NCBI RefSeq assembly: GCF_019112545.1
Contig: NW_025064898.1
Location: 861,548 to 925,547, forward strand
Direction of reading: 5' to 3'
DNA length: 64,000 bases
Source of the DNA: Guyanagaster necrorhizus
Lineage: Eukaryota; Basidiomycota; Agaricomycetes; Agaricales; Physalacriaceae
The notes beneath the pieces are model-generated. The model had not been told where the DNA came from, searched no databases, and saw only the letters and a list, made by a program, of their open reading frames with translations. The position numbers and the translations under genes are program-made. Each line of letters opens with the position of its first letter. Within the stretch, counting starts at the first letter, position 1. Positions 44,671-56,583 of this stretch are shown piece by piece.

Positions 44671-46072
44671 ATGTTTTTCATGGAAGACATTCCAGTCTCT
44701 GCCTCAAAGGAACAACCAGACCTTTTTGAATCAGCCTCCAGTGGAGGACAACCTTCCTGTAGAGAAACCTACAATCATGCTAGCTTCACTGTCCACCAAT
44801 CTAATTACAATGATTTCTTTAACCCTCTTGATGCTACCAGCAGCCTAACCAATAGAGCCTGATGGGCCAGCCTAATGTATGATGCTTGAATTGACCCTCC
44901 AATAGACCTCTTATCTCTAGGCAACATGCATGAAAATTCAGACAGCCCAGACTCACAAGACAGAGGTGAAGACACCTTCACTCATACTCTCATCTGACAG
45001 GAACCAGATGGCAACCCACCAAACTCTTTTTCAGGAGGGCCAGGAGGATCAAGTGGACTAGGAGGATCAGATAGTCACAATGGCTCAGGCAGCTCTGATG
45101 GCCCTACAGAAAGCAACAATCTAAATTGGCAGGACATGTTCTTAGAGTTTATGAACCTATTATGAGAAGTCTCTGCTTTTCTCAATAACTCTAAACCAGC
45201 CACTATTCATATCAAAGTCAAGGAATCAGAACTATTTGATGGCTCTGACCTTTGCAAACTGAAGGCCTTTATCATCTCTCTTCAATTAAACTTTAATGAC
45301 AGACCTACTGCATTCACAATAGATGCTAGCAAGGTCAACTATATCATTTTCTTCCTGGCTGGCACTGTGCTTAACTGGTTCAAATCAGACATTCTTAACT
45401 CTAATCTATAGAATCCACCAGCCTGGCAATTCTCCTATGCAGCTTTCTTAAATGAGCTTCATAGCAACTTCAGCCTCTTTGACACTATCAGAGATGCTGA
45501 AGATGCATTAGAACACCTTCAGATGCACAATAGAGATCAGATCATGAAGTATATAGTACAATTCAATCAGTACACCTTACAAATTGGATACAGAGATACT
45601 TCCCTCCACTATATCTTTTACTATAGCCTCTGCACCTGTATCAAGAATGATATAACACACTATGAGAAGCTAAACAACCTTTGTGATATGTGCTTCCTTG
45701 CTCAAGAACTTGATGCTCACTATTAGACCTGAAAGACTAAAATTACCTATGAAAACTAGGACAATAAGGCCTTCAACCAATCCTCTAATCTCAAATCCAA
45801 AGGGTCCAACTCTTCTTCCTCAGACTCTAGACTCCTGCTCTACATCAAAATCTACCACCTCTAAGCCCTATACTAACAAGCTAGGCAAAGATAGTCATCT
45901 TACTCAGGAAGAAAAAGACCACTGGTGCCAGAACAATCTTTGTATGTTCTGTAGAGCCAAACACAAGACTGAGGACTGCAACAAGCAGAAGGCAGTGGCC
46001 TCCACAAAGAGTCATGCAGCTGAAGTCAACACTGCTTCTGTAGAGCTAGCTCCAACAGAGTCAAAAAACTAG
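44671..46072 (+). pseudogene. E9 gag (capsid and zinc knuckle)
   Basis: ATG 44671 (MFFMEDIPVSAS) opens a frame with a glycine/serine-rich part near 45030-45110 and then a standard retrotransposon gag domain: ELFDGSDLCKLKAF near 45235, FLAGTVLNWF near 45365 and the FLNELHSNF block near 45450. The last piece, 45523-45726, ends at TAG. The reading then needs a +1 frame to continue through 45683-46072, which carries a zinc knuckle CMFCRAKHKTEDC near 45950. A small indel near 45830-45860 would explain the shift. Stops such as CTATAG near 45410 also interrupt it. Family B gag is shorter and unlike that of family A. Confidence 0.8.
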
Positions 46073-46089
46073 GAAGCAACTCTGTTCTC

Positions 46090-49000
46090 TTGGTGTGAGT
46101 TCAGGGTTGCATTGACTCTATTTGCACACTAGAGATCATCACCCTCAATGCAACATCTCTTTCCAATCACTCCTTCCACATTCTCCTTTCAGCAGAATTA
46201 CTGACTACTATGGAATCTGACAGTTCTCTAACTTGTATCATTCTGTGTTTTTTTGCCTTTATTGATTCTGATTCTAGCCACTACTTTGTTGACATTAAGT
46301 ATGTAGCTGTCAATGAAATCCTTATTAAAACCATCTCTAGTGTGCAACATTGATTATTTGATAGCTCTATCAGAAGCTGTATATCTCAAATTACAACCAT
46401 CCCCATCCACTTCCCATCTAGAGATAGCTTTTTCATCAACTTCTATATTACTCCTCTGGATTCATCTTGCAATCTTGTCCTAGAATACAACTGGCTCTCC
46501 TGCTACAATCCACTGATTGGCTGGGCTGAGAACAATATCATTTTCTGCTCAAGCTATCAGGATCTCACTCCAACCAATTCCATGGTCTCCATTGCATTCT
46601 CAGGATTTCTGTGCCCACAGGACAACAATCCACCTCTTTCTGAGTCTTCCAGCTTAATTTCAGGACTTCCATGCCCATCAGACAACATCAGTCCAACTTC
46701 TGAAGCTTCATCCCATTCTAAGTCCACTTCAAATAGCTGGCAGACTCCATTCCTATATGAACCCATCTATTCCTATCCTCCCTCAGAGTCTTTTACTACA
46801 AAAGCACATTCAAAGATCTTCATCATATCTGCTGCTATATTTGTCCAAGCCAGTGCAGAAGAAGACACTCAACAGTTCACACTACAGCCTTCCTTGTCTA
46901 AAATTGGAGCCAAGGCCACATCTGTAGAATCAGTAGACCTTTTATCAGTGCCAGTAGAGTACTATGATTTTGCAGACATCTTTAGTGATACTCTCTCCAA
47001 AAAGCTACCTGAACACAGGCCATACAATCTCAAAATCAACTTTGAGAAGGGAACATCTTCACCACTTGAACCCATTTATTTCCTTTTGGAATTTGAGCTC
47101 AAGACTCTTTGAGAGTTTATTGATGATAATCTATACAATAGATTTATCACTCTATCTCACTCTCCATATGAGGCTCTAGTCCTATTTGTCAAGAAGAACA
47201 CTAGTGAACTCTGACTTTGTGTTGACTATCATGGCCTAAACAAAATCTCCAAGAAGGATTGCTACTCTCTTCCCCTCATTTCTGATCTCTTCAACTCTGT
47301 CTGCTCTGTCTGCTCTATGTGCATCTACACCAAGCTTGACCTTTGACATGCCTACCATCTCATCTGCATAGCTAAAGAGGATGAATAGAAAACAGCCTTC
47401 TGAATCTGTTATAGTTTCTTTGAATGGCATGTCATATCTTTTAGCCTCACAAATGCTCTAGCAGCATTCTAAAAATTTGTAAATAATATAATATCAGACA
47501 TGCTCAATATATCAGTAGTAGTCTATCTTGATGATATCCTCATATATTCTGACAATCTGAAAGATCACCAAAAATATGTTTGTAAGATCCTACATAGGCT
47601 TAGAGCTAATAGACTCTACTGCAAAGGTTCCAAATGTGAATTCAACCAGAATTCTATAGAATACCTAAGCTACATCCTATCATCTAAAGGACTTTGCATG
47701 TTTGAAGAAAAAGTCAAAGCCATTGTTGACTGGCTAGTGCTACAAAAGATCAAGGACATTCAATCTTTTCTTGGCTTCACCAACTTCTATTATCACTTTA
47801 TACATGAATATAGTGATATCATTCTTTCCCTTACATGATTCACCTGCAAGGAAACTCCATGGGAATTTGATGACAAATGCTTGGCTGCTTTCAATGAGTT
47901 GAAACAGGCCTTTACATATGCCTCTATCTTTACCCACTGAATCTCTGATTGAAAAATAGTGGTAGAAACCAATGCCTCTGATTATGCAATTGCAGCTATC
48001 CTCTCTATCTATCTTGGAGATGGCAAAATTCACCTCATCACTTTTCACTCTCAGAGTCTCCATAATGCTAAACTCAACTATGACATCTATAACAAAAAGC
48101 TTCTGGCTATTTTGAAGCTTTTAAACATTGGCACCACTATCTCGAAGGCTTTGTAGACTTTATTGATATTATAACAGACTATAAGAATCTTGAATACTTC
48201 ATCACCACCAAGATTCTGATCCACTGACAGGTCTACTGGTTCAAATACCTATTCTAGTTCAACTTAGTAATCTGATTCTACCTGAGAAAACTTGGTGGAA
48301 AACTAGATGCACTCACTAGATGATAGAATATCTACCCTAAAGAGAGGGATAGCCAATATGCCTAAGTCAACTCCCATAATTTCTGACCTGTGTTCACCCA
48401 AGAACAACTCTCTGCATCACTTCATGCAACTTATCTCAAAGGCCCTACTCTATGAGCTAGTGCTATCATAGATATCAACAAACCTCACACCAATATCAAA
48501 TAAGTACAATTCTCTGACTCTACATCCTCTGATGGCCTCCACCAGGCCAAGGCCACTTCTGAATCCTCCTCCTCTCAGTGGTTTATTGATGAATCTAATA
48601 TCCTTTGCTTTGCAGGCTGCATTTATATCTTTGACTCTGATGATCTCTATCTCTGTATACTATAGAACAATCACAACTATATTTTAGCAGGCCACTTTGG
48701 TTAAGACCAGATATTAGAGCTAGTCTAGCAGAATTACATCTGGTTAAAAATGCATAAATATGTTTGACACTACATTAAGTCCTGCATAGTTTGTGAGTGC
48801 AATAAGACACTTAGACACTGTCTCTATGGGTTACTCAAACCTCTACTGGTTCTCAAACAGCCATGGGATTCTATTTTCATGGATTTTATTGAACAACTAT
48901 TAGATTACAATAGACTTACTATTATTCTAGTAGTCATTGACTAGGCTAGCAAGGAAGCTATCTTCATTTCTATTCATGACACTATCAACCCTATAGAGCT

Positions 49001-49948
49001 TGCTCAATTTTCTTTATCTATGTTTTCTCCAAACATGAGATACCTAGTCATATCATCTCTGATTGTGGCTCTGAATTTATTTCTCAGTTTACTCCTGCTC
49101 TAGCTATCACTCTTGATATGGAACTCCATCTTATTTTCAGTTACTATCTGGAGACTGACAGACAAACTGAATGAGCAAACCAAACTCTGGAATAATACAT
49201 TCACATTTACTGCTTCTACCAATAGAGCAACTGAGACACTCTTCTAATCATTGTCAAGTTTGCCTACAACAATGCCTCTAATGTATCCACTGGAATTTTC
49301 CTATTTTTTATTAACAAGGGTTACCACTCTAACATCACTGTTCATCCTGAAAGAGACATCATCTCTGCTCAGGTCTAAGACTTTGCAGTTGACCTTGATG
49401 AGCTCCATCAAGTATTAAAAGATAAAATCTCTGAAGCTCAGTCTCACTATAAGATCTAAGCAGACAAGCACCAGATTCTGGCACCTTCATTCACAGTGAA
49501 TAACAAGGTTTATCTTAGTTCTAAATATATTAAAATCACTCATCTGATCAGAAAATTCTTCAAGAAATACCTTAGTTCTTTTAAAATCATAGCTCAATCT
49601 GGTTTCTACTCCTTCATCCTGAGACTTCTGCTGAATCTCTGGTCTATTCACTCAGTCTTTTATGTATCACAATTGAAATCTATAGAAGAAAACACTATTT
49701 CTAATCAAACTCAACAACTACTGCCTCCAGTCAAAGTTGACAGAGAAAAACATTTCAAAATATCCTAAATTCTTGACTCTAAGCTGAACTGCCAGTTCTA
49801 CTGCCCACTGCAGTATAAGATCCAGTAGCTAGGCTACAAAGGTACCAATGAAGAATTTGCTTGGTTACTGGCCTCTGAGTTCTCTGCTGATAAATTTATT
49901 GAAGAATTCTACTATTGATACTCACACAAACTAGAATCCTTATCTAAA
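46090..49948 (+). pseudogene. E9 pol (PR-RT-RH-IN-chromodomain)
   Basis: Protease: FIDSDSSSHYF near 46260, with DSG-type motif altered, and LEYNWL near 46490. An S/P-rich linker (open 46582-47112) precedes RT: VKKNTSEL near 47190, TKLDL near 47325 and the intact [10 protein letters not shown] near 47525-47555 (open 47500-47838). RNase H follows with VVETNASDYAIAA near 47960. The integrase has its CIVC zinc ligands near 48790 and MDFIEQL near 48880, with a frameshift near 49000, and the chromodomain ends near 49920. A tandem tctgctctg repeat near 47295 adds extra residues to the RT. Dense stops make it inactive. Confidence 0.84.
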
Positions 49949-50127
49949 GTCATCTAAACATTCCTGTTTTAATACAACACTATTCCAGACATCACCAGCA
50001 TCCATCCTTACTATTTCAATCATGCTTTTTACAATTTTCAAAAAGTCAAATCTTGTTTATATTTTTTATCTATTATCAACCTGACACTTTCTATACACAT
50101 TTTATACTATAAAAAAAAATTTTACAA

Positions 50128-51433
50128 TCACAAAGACCCAACACTCAATAGGCCTACACCAGAACCTAAGCCTTCTCTTTGCTTCCTCAACTCCTCTACA
50201 TTTTTGTCCAGCCTTTTTAATATTGCCACCCACAAGTCCTTCACCTCTTGATTCTTTTTATTTTTGAAGATCAGATAAGCCTCCTTTCTTGCCTCTAACT
50301 TGGACTCTGAAAACAACTTTAAAGGAGACAATATTTCATCTGATCCATAGTCATTTTGAAGACCCACTACAGTACTGCAGACATCCACCACTTTATCTGC
50401 TAACTCATTCATATGATGCATCAACTTGCATATTAATTTTGAAAGTTTATAGAAGCCAGTGGAGACCTTCACACTATTAATCACCTCACTTGCAGTGACT
50501 CTCTTATTAAATAAACAAGTGGTTTTTTTAATCTTGCAACAGGCACAAGTCTGCCTACAACCAGTGTCTTCAGTTGCCAAATGTGTATAGCAGTGTGCAC
50601 CATCTTGATGACAGTGCATGCAACTCTCTAAAATGAAATTAAGTTAATACCAATCAGAAACAACAAGACACTTACTTTTACTGCTCAACTTCTCCTCACT
50701 CTCTGCTAGCTCTGCAACCTGCAACCTCACCCTCTTTTTGAAACTAGCCATCATCTTCACCTCACTGTTATCTATCACATTTCTCAACTTAAACTTCCAC
50801 TTTTCATCTCTTTCTGCTAAAACTACTGTCTTTCTCTTACTCTCACACACTTCTTTCCTCCTCTTCAAGGTTTCTTCTGACTCCTCTAACTTATCATTCC
50901 TCTTGGTCCTCTTGTTCTGCTCATCATCAGACTCCAAAGGCATATGCTCAGTCACCTTCTTGAAATGAAGACCAGGCCCAGAGCCAAACTAAGCCATCAG
51001 AACTCAGTGCAGCCTATAGTCAATAGCCTCTACAGGAGTCATCTGCAATCTGCTCTCTATCACCAACTCCTTTTGCAGCACCTCCAATGTAGCTGCAGCT
51101 CTCATCATTTCAAGCAGTCTTCTTCACAGCCTTCTCTGTCTCTTTCACCTGCTTCTCTATCACTCACCAGACCTCCTCTCTCTTCCTCTCTAATTCCTCC
51201 TTCTGCTCTCTTTTTCATGCCTCCTGAGCCACACAGTCTGTCCAGACCTTTTTCTCCTGCTCTCACTTCCTTTGCCATTTCAAATAGCTCTCCATAGCCT
51301 CTATAAACTCATTCTCTCTAGTCTGCCATTCCAAATGAAACAATTCTTAAATCTCTTGAGGGCCATCAGAGATCAACTTCTGCAGCAGAGGCTCAGGAGT
51401 TTTTGAAGGACAATAAAAAACAACAGAAGGCAT
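50128..51433 (-). pseudogene. E9 antisense gene: coiled-coil, Cys-cluster protein, intron-containing
   Basis: On the strand opposite to gag-pol, between pol and the 3' LTR. ATG at 51433 (MPSVVFYCPS) opens a charged coiled-coil region with stops, followed by the acidic/basic part (LESDDEQNKRTKRND; open 50644-50955), an intron at 50628-50675, then the cysteine cluster (CHQDGAHCYTHLA, then CACCKIKKTTCLFNKR) and a helical tail to the stop at 50128-50130 (open 50128-50619). It aligns over its length with the E12 copy at 59803-61074. The product resembles fungal proteins with a zinc-cluster-like motif, suggesting nucleic-acid binding (inference). Here it is broken by several stops. Confidence 0.72.
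50628..50675 (-). other. Intron in E9 antisense gene (48 nt)
   Basis: In sense orientation GTAAGTGTCTTG...CATTTTAG with a branch-like ATTAACT. It is in the same position as the E12 intron, and the 5' splice site is identical for 12 nt despite strong divergence elsewhere. Confidence 0.7.
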
Positions 51434-51566
51434 TATCAAAGAAAGAGAGATGGTGGTTGGAGTTGAAAAGCAAAACTCTTATAACATCAAAATTTTTCAC
51501 CATACACTCTTCCATCAGGCATCAGAATCTGCACTCTTGAGGGCAAGAATGCTAATAAAGGAATAC

Positions 51567-52065
51567 TGTTATGCACATGCCACTAGCCTCTGCTTCACCT
51601 TGACCAACTATGATTTCAAACATAAGTCTCATTGGACTCCACTCATTTCTCATTACTCACTAATTTTATTTTACTATTACTATTTCATATTTGTATTTCA
51701 CACTCTAGTATCTAGACCCTAAACACAGTAGCAAATAGTTGACATCAGATCTCAATAGACTCTGACTCAGAATTGGCTACCAATAATATATAAACTATAT
51801 ATGAGCATTGTAAATACTCAGTTTGAATATCAACTTGAATGAGCCATCTAAACTTCATGCTCACTTCTGCTCCTCTCTATCTCATCTGTCAGATTCTATT
51901 CTGAAGAATATTCCTTTTCACTTTTCTGATAGAACTCCATTCTGTCTGTCCAAATCCTTAGGCTCTGACTCAAGGGTAATATTGTCAATAGCTTTGTTGA
52001 TGCCTATACACTCTGCTAGTCTTCATGCATGCACTCAAGCTTAATTGATTGGCATATTTCTAACA
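51567..52065 (+). repeat. E9 3' LTR (499 bp)
   Basis: Starts TGTTATGCACATGCC and ends ATATTTCTAACA. It is preceded by the purine-rich AATAAAGGAATAC, a decayed polypurine tract. Confidence 0.92.
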
Positions 52066-52975
52066 TAGCCACTAATTGGTTTGTAACTCCTTATAAAGCA
52101 TTGCTCACTCTGTTTGGCTCTTCTGATGGGCACTTGAGTCCTTGACTATCTCTTTATTAGATGAGATCTCTGATTGCATACTGGTTTTTTCAATAGTGAG
52201 TGGCAAGTAATTATTGTTGGAATCTATAAAAACTTGTTTAGTATCAGTAAGTACAGTGTCTGAATAAGAATGTATTAGCACTGTCCACTCACATATTTAA
52301 GAAAATATTAGTAGCCTGCCTGTATATGCATCAAAAGATTATTTTTCAAAACTCTCTTGAAGTTTAACCATCTTTGCTTGATTCAATTCATTCTGTGCTC
52401 TTTTAGCAGCTTGCTCTTCTTAGTACATCTTATCAAGTTCCAACCATTTTTCATCAGAAAACTTCATCTCCCAAATTCTTTAAGATGCTATTGTGTCACT
52501 TGCTTTTGAAGTGTCTTAGGTGGTAGACAGCATTTATCATATTTTATTTCTGCATTCTCTTTGAATTGGCCAGTCACTGCATACTTAAAATCAGGATATA
52601 ATGAGTACTGCTAATGTTCAGTGAGTCAATCATAGAGATGGAGTTTCTGGTGGTTCTACTACTCATATACCTTGCCTTCAAACCTTGATGAGCAGAAGAT
52701 AATCAAATATAAGCTGAACCCACTGCACTCATAGCAAAATACATGCTATAGATCTCAAAGTATGCTTCACACTAGTTGAAGAACCAGTTAAGGTCTAAGC
52801 TTTTATCTTCAAATGCTAATGGTTCCTTCATAATTGTGGGTTTGAGATAGCCTCATGAATCTATGCTTTTAGGCTGCTAAGAAGATGGTGTGTCAGATGA
52901 TGTGTCAGATGGTGTCCATTTGAAGATGGCAATAAAACTGGATTCTGAGGTCAAGGTAATGATCATAGTCATCTG
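52066..52975 (-). pseudogene. E10: relic gag of a third gypsy lineage
   Basis: No open frame above 80 aa exists, but on the minus strand the pieces PLAFEDKSLDLNWFFN, CEAYFEIYSMYFAM (near 52700-52810) and QYSLYPDFKYAVTG, KYDKCCLPPKTLQ (near 52510-52620) are readable in two frames. The layout, a folded capsid block with aromatic residues, resembles retrotransposon gag, but the residues match neither family A nor B. It is bounded by E9 on the left and the E11 LTR on the right, so it is the target into which E11 jumped (expected duplication ATCTG, 52971-52975). The part nearest E9 (52066-52300) shows nothing recognisable. Confidence 0.5.
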
Positions 52976-53501
52976 TGTTATGATTTTTCCTATTTTTCTT
53001 TCTTTTTCTTTTCTTTCTCTTGGAAATAACCCCTATCCTTGCTTAGTCAAGGTGCTTAGGCCAGTGCTTAGGACCATGGGAATACTTAGCTTAGCAGCCC
53101 AGTCAGTCATTCTCCTATGGCACTGCTGTGTGCTGTGAAGGGAGAGACAATACCCCTTTTGTCCTCAAATTGCAGTGCATGACTACAGCTCCACAGCAAG
53201 ACAACAGCTTTTGTGGAGAGCCTGGCAATGGTAGGGGAAATAGCTCTACAGCAGACAATATCTTTTGTGAACAGTTATTTATAATGCGATAACAGAACAG
53301 TATTTAAGTAGCTTAGTTCTCACTGTAATACCCCAGTCTCAAACTAAAGTTTATTCTCTACTATCCTATCTTGAGCAACTTGCAGCATCTTGATCACACA
53401 TCTCTGTTAACACATCAGTGAACTCAGTCAGACATACCCGAAGTATGAGGTACCAAACTGTTTATCATGTGTTAATAGTCACATGGAGTTTGGGCTTAAC
53501 A
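52976..53501 (+). repeat. E11 5' LTR (526 bp)
   Basis: Starts TGTTATGATTTTTCC, ends TTGGGCTTAACA. A TATA-like tatttaagtag at 53301 lies about 34 nt upstream of the self-priming motif AGTCTCAAACTAA (53335-53347). Confidence 0.92.
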
Positions 53502-53502
53502 A

Positions 53503-53515
53503 TTAGTTCGAGACT
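53503..53515 (+). promoter_or_regulatory. E11 self-priming primer-binding site (covarying variant)
   Basis: TTAGTTCGAGACT. Compared with E8 it differs at several bases, and the LTR partner AGTCTCAAACTAA differs at the matching bases, so 12 of 13 pairs are kept. The single mismatch is a CpG-type change in the LTR. Confidence 0.78.
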
Positions 53516-53555
53516 TTTCGCTTCCTTTCTCAAGCCTAACCGCTCTGAGAACTGA

Positions 53556-54800
53556 ATGCTCCCTGCTCTAAATCTGTCCAATCCGAACTTTACTCACAAG
53601 TTCTTCAAACTTTTAGCTTCTATTATTGGAACCTTGATCAGTTTGTTGGTGATCATACAGCTGTGCCATGGATGCCAATCCATTACTGCCTGGGCCATTC
53701 GACACTACTAAGAGTTCCAGCGTATTTGCACAATTCTTCAAAATGTCACACCAGACCTCCCCTTTCATGGCATCCCTGCCTCTGTCTGAAACTCCGTCCA
53801 ACACCCTGAAGAAACAGAAGATGAGCCTGGGCACTCGACTGAAGGGCGTTCTAGGGAAGAGGAGGAGCAGCAGTGGCAACACGAGTATCCCCCAAAACCC
53901 CCATCGGCAATCGTCTGAGACCCTGGAAACCCTTGGGCTACAGGGTTTCGATAAACCCGACCTGACACCTCCATCCCCCCCACCAAGCGCAGCCTCTCTG
54001 CATCAAGAACAACCATTGCCCAGTCTGGAATTGGGTGCCGGGCTAGAGACTCTCTGGATGCTGTTCGGATAGCTCCAGTCACCAGAGGAGCCGACAGACA
54101 CCAGTCCCGACACCCCTCATCAACAAGGAGTAGCAGGAGAGGAACAAGAGTCAGTAGTCCCGACCCTTTCTTTGATGACACCAACAGAGACGAGATCCAG
54201 TACTGGCAAGCAGCATCAAGAGCAGCCAGTAGACTGGAACAAGGCCAAGGAGGAGCCTCATGCCTACCAAGGCATGGTCCAGTGGTACCAGACCCAATAT
54301 GGCTGATCCTCCACTCCCTTGCCAACTACCTCGATACCGCAGTCGGCACTCCTGACCCTCCATTCCAGGAACTGGCCACTCCCATCAGTGAGCCTGACCT
54401 CTGGACCGGACCAGCCAGAGTCATCCATGCTGACAACTATCGTCACAGGGAGCCGACACTCCTTGACGACGACTGTCCATTATCATATGGGACCAACACC
54501 ATCGCCAAAACTGACAATATCCCCATCCAGGGAGATAGGATACTGTCAGACCTCAGATCAATCAGGGGAGACGATGAATATATTGACTCCACCGGAGACC
54601 TCAAAAGGGTTCTCGATGGGCCAATCGCTGCCCTTTTCCTCCATCCCAGGTTCTATAGAAACTTCTGCTGGTATCGCAGAGCAGTGGTGCCGCCAGCAGA
54701 AGGAGAAGAGGAGCAGCCTGACTGAGAGCCTACTCCTTGGCCTGGACCCGATGATGCCGAGCCAAGTACCCAGCCAACTTGCCCCAGAAACCTTTGGCCA
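53556..54800 (+). pseudogene. E11 ORF0
   Basis: ATG 53556 opens MLPALNLS, then the hydrophobic LLASIIGTLISLLVIIQLC region and NVTPDLPFHGIP. Stops follow near 53708 and 53790 (TAA, TGA), but further down the frame is open through 54725 (GTRVSSPDPFFDDTNR, DLWTGPARVIHADN, FYRNFCWYRRAV), ending near QFPPRG about 54815. The gag frame overlaps throughout. The same block order appears in E6 and E8, although E8 is from another subfamily. Confidence 0.58.
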
Positions 54801-56583
54801 GCAAGACAGTTCCCTCCTCGAGGGGACCACCGACAAGGGGGCCAAAGGGAATGATGAGGCCAAGGAGGAGGGCCAAGAGGGCCAAGTGGTGAACCTCATC
54901 CTTGAATGGGGCAGTATCGTCAGCATGACAACATGTCAGAAACAAGAGAAGAAGCGATGGGAATGAGAGGCACAGGAGGAGGAATTCGTGTGGCTATACC
55001 AGGAACAGGTAGCCAAACTATGGAGGGATGATCGCTGGCTGCAATCGTCCCTGGGGTGAAGGTATGCTGCTGCTGATCCCGTTGAACGGGAAGAGATCCT
55101 ACAGTATGCCATGACTGAGCGCACCATTTTTAATTTCAATCAATGCTTCTTACATTATCAGATGATGGCAATGCCACCATATTGACCAAGGTTCAGCAAA
55201 CGGAAAGCACTGATGCCGTGGATGCTGAGCATAATGCCACCCAAGACAGCAAACATGGCATCCTCAATTCGAATGGCGACATCAAGATATTCACTCGCCA
55301 CATTGGCCATCTGCAGCATGGCATCTCAGCTGACCTGGTCTTATATGCAGCTGAGAATTTATCACCCAAATCCCTGGACCGGCATAGGAAGCTGACTATT
55401 AGGAGGACAGCCGCCACCCGACAAGGCAACTGGATTGGCTCCTACCGATGAGAAGAAGGATGACCCCGAAGCTACAGCACAGAGGTGGACCATCAAAGAT
55501 GGTCGGATCATCAGGAAGGAAGGACCGCTAATGCCAAGAAGCCCTGTTGCTGATGATGGGTCTCTCCATTCCTTTCTAGAACCCCTGACAGACTGGGTGG
55601 GTCTCCCTGGGGGTGAACTCCTGAATCCGATGTCGTCTCTTGATCCAAAGGCACATATACTAAATGTCAGACCAATGCTCAGATGGGAACCCCTCCCTTT
55701 CAAAGGGGCTTCAGATGATATTGACTGTTTTCTTATGGACTGCAACCAATATTTCCAGGTGTTCGCCTCGTACTTCCTCCATGACATGTACAAGGTGAAC
55801 TATGCCACCACCTACTTCGAAGACAAGGTGAAAGTATGGTGGGTGTTATTAGCCCCTAACTTCTGGTCGACTACCCAACAACACAATCGGTATCCTGCCT
55901 GGCAAGTACTAAAGCAGATGATCCATGACAAGTTCACAGACCCTGCTGTACAAGAAGTCCACAAGTCAAAGATAAAAGAATACAAGATAGGCGACAAAGT
56001 GGCACCTGATTACTTCGACGAACTGGAATGACTTGGGAAGCTTGCCGGGATCTGGGAGGACATGGCCGACTCAGGGCGCATGGTCAAGTATATGAAGCGG
56101 GGAGTGCTGCCTTATTATCTCAAGACTATCTCAGATCTCGGCCATAGCATCCCAGTTGGCTACGATGATTGGAAGTCCTGAATCGTTCTAATGTGGCAGG
56201 AGCGACAATGACAGAAGGCAGAAGCAATGAACCTGTGGGAGCAGCACAGGTATCAGGAACAGAGCTCAAAGCCTTTCACCTCCCATGTGACCATGTCTGC
56301 CAGGCTCAGCAGCTCAGCCCCAACTTCCCAGAACGACGGGAAGTAAACTGGTAAGGGCCCAAGTACCAGAATGGGTAAGCAGATCGACGTGGATTGCCTC
56401 AAGAAGGAGGGGAAGTGCTTTAATTGTGGCCAACCAGGCTACATGGCACAGAACTGCCTGGAGAAGAAGAACAAACGCATGTGAGAAGATATCAGGGCAC
56501 AGATCGTGGAGTTGACGAAGGAAGCACAGGACCTCGGGGAAGATGACAAACCCGAGGAGGTAAAAGATGGGGCCGAGCAGTAG
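53767..56583 (+). pseudogene. E11 gag
   Basis: The frame from ATG 53767 (MASLPLSE) is open to 54072 and, after a stop at 54070-54072, again through 54319-54966. The capsid region is open at 55435-56031 (198 aa) with FKGASDDIDCFLMDCNQYF and KVNYATTYFEDKVKVWW. The zinc knuckle near 56420-56460 reads CFNCGQPGYMAQNC, in which the histidine ligand is changed to tyrosine, probably removing zinc binding. The conserved gag stop is TAG at 56581-56583. It would be the structural protein; several TGA/TAG codons interrupt it. Confidence 0.8.

Larger units (their letters stand above)
44067..52065 (+). mobile_element. E9: family B Ty3/gypsy element (7999 bp)
   Basis: Two 499 bp LTRs (44067-44565 and 51567-52065) flank gag, pol with a chromodomain, and an opposite-strand spliced gene. 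The same organisation appears in E12. The bases outside the LTRs, ACAAC and TAGCC, do not form a target duplication, and the two flanks belong to different elements. The copy is strongly decayed, with C-to-T/G-to-A stops. Confidence 0.93.
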
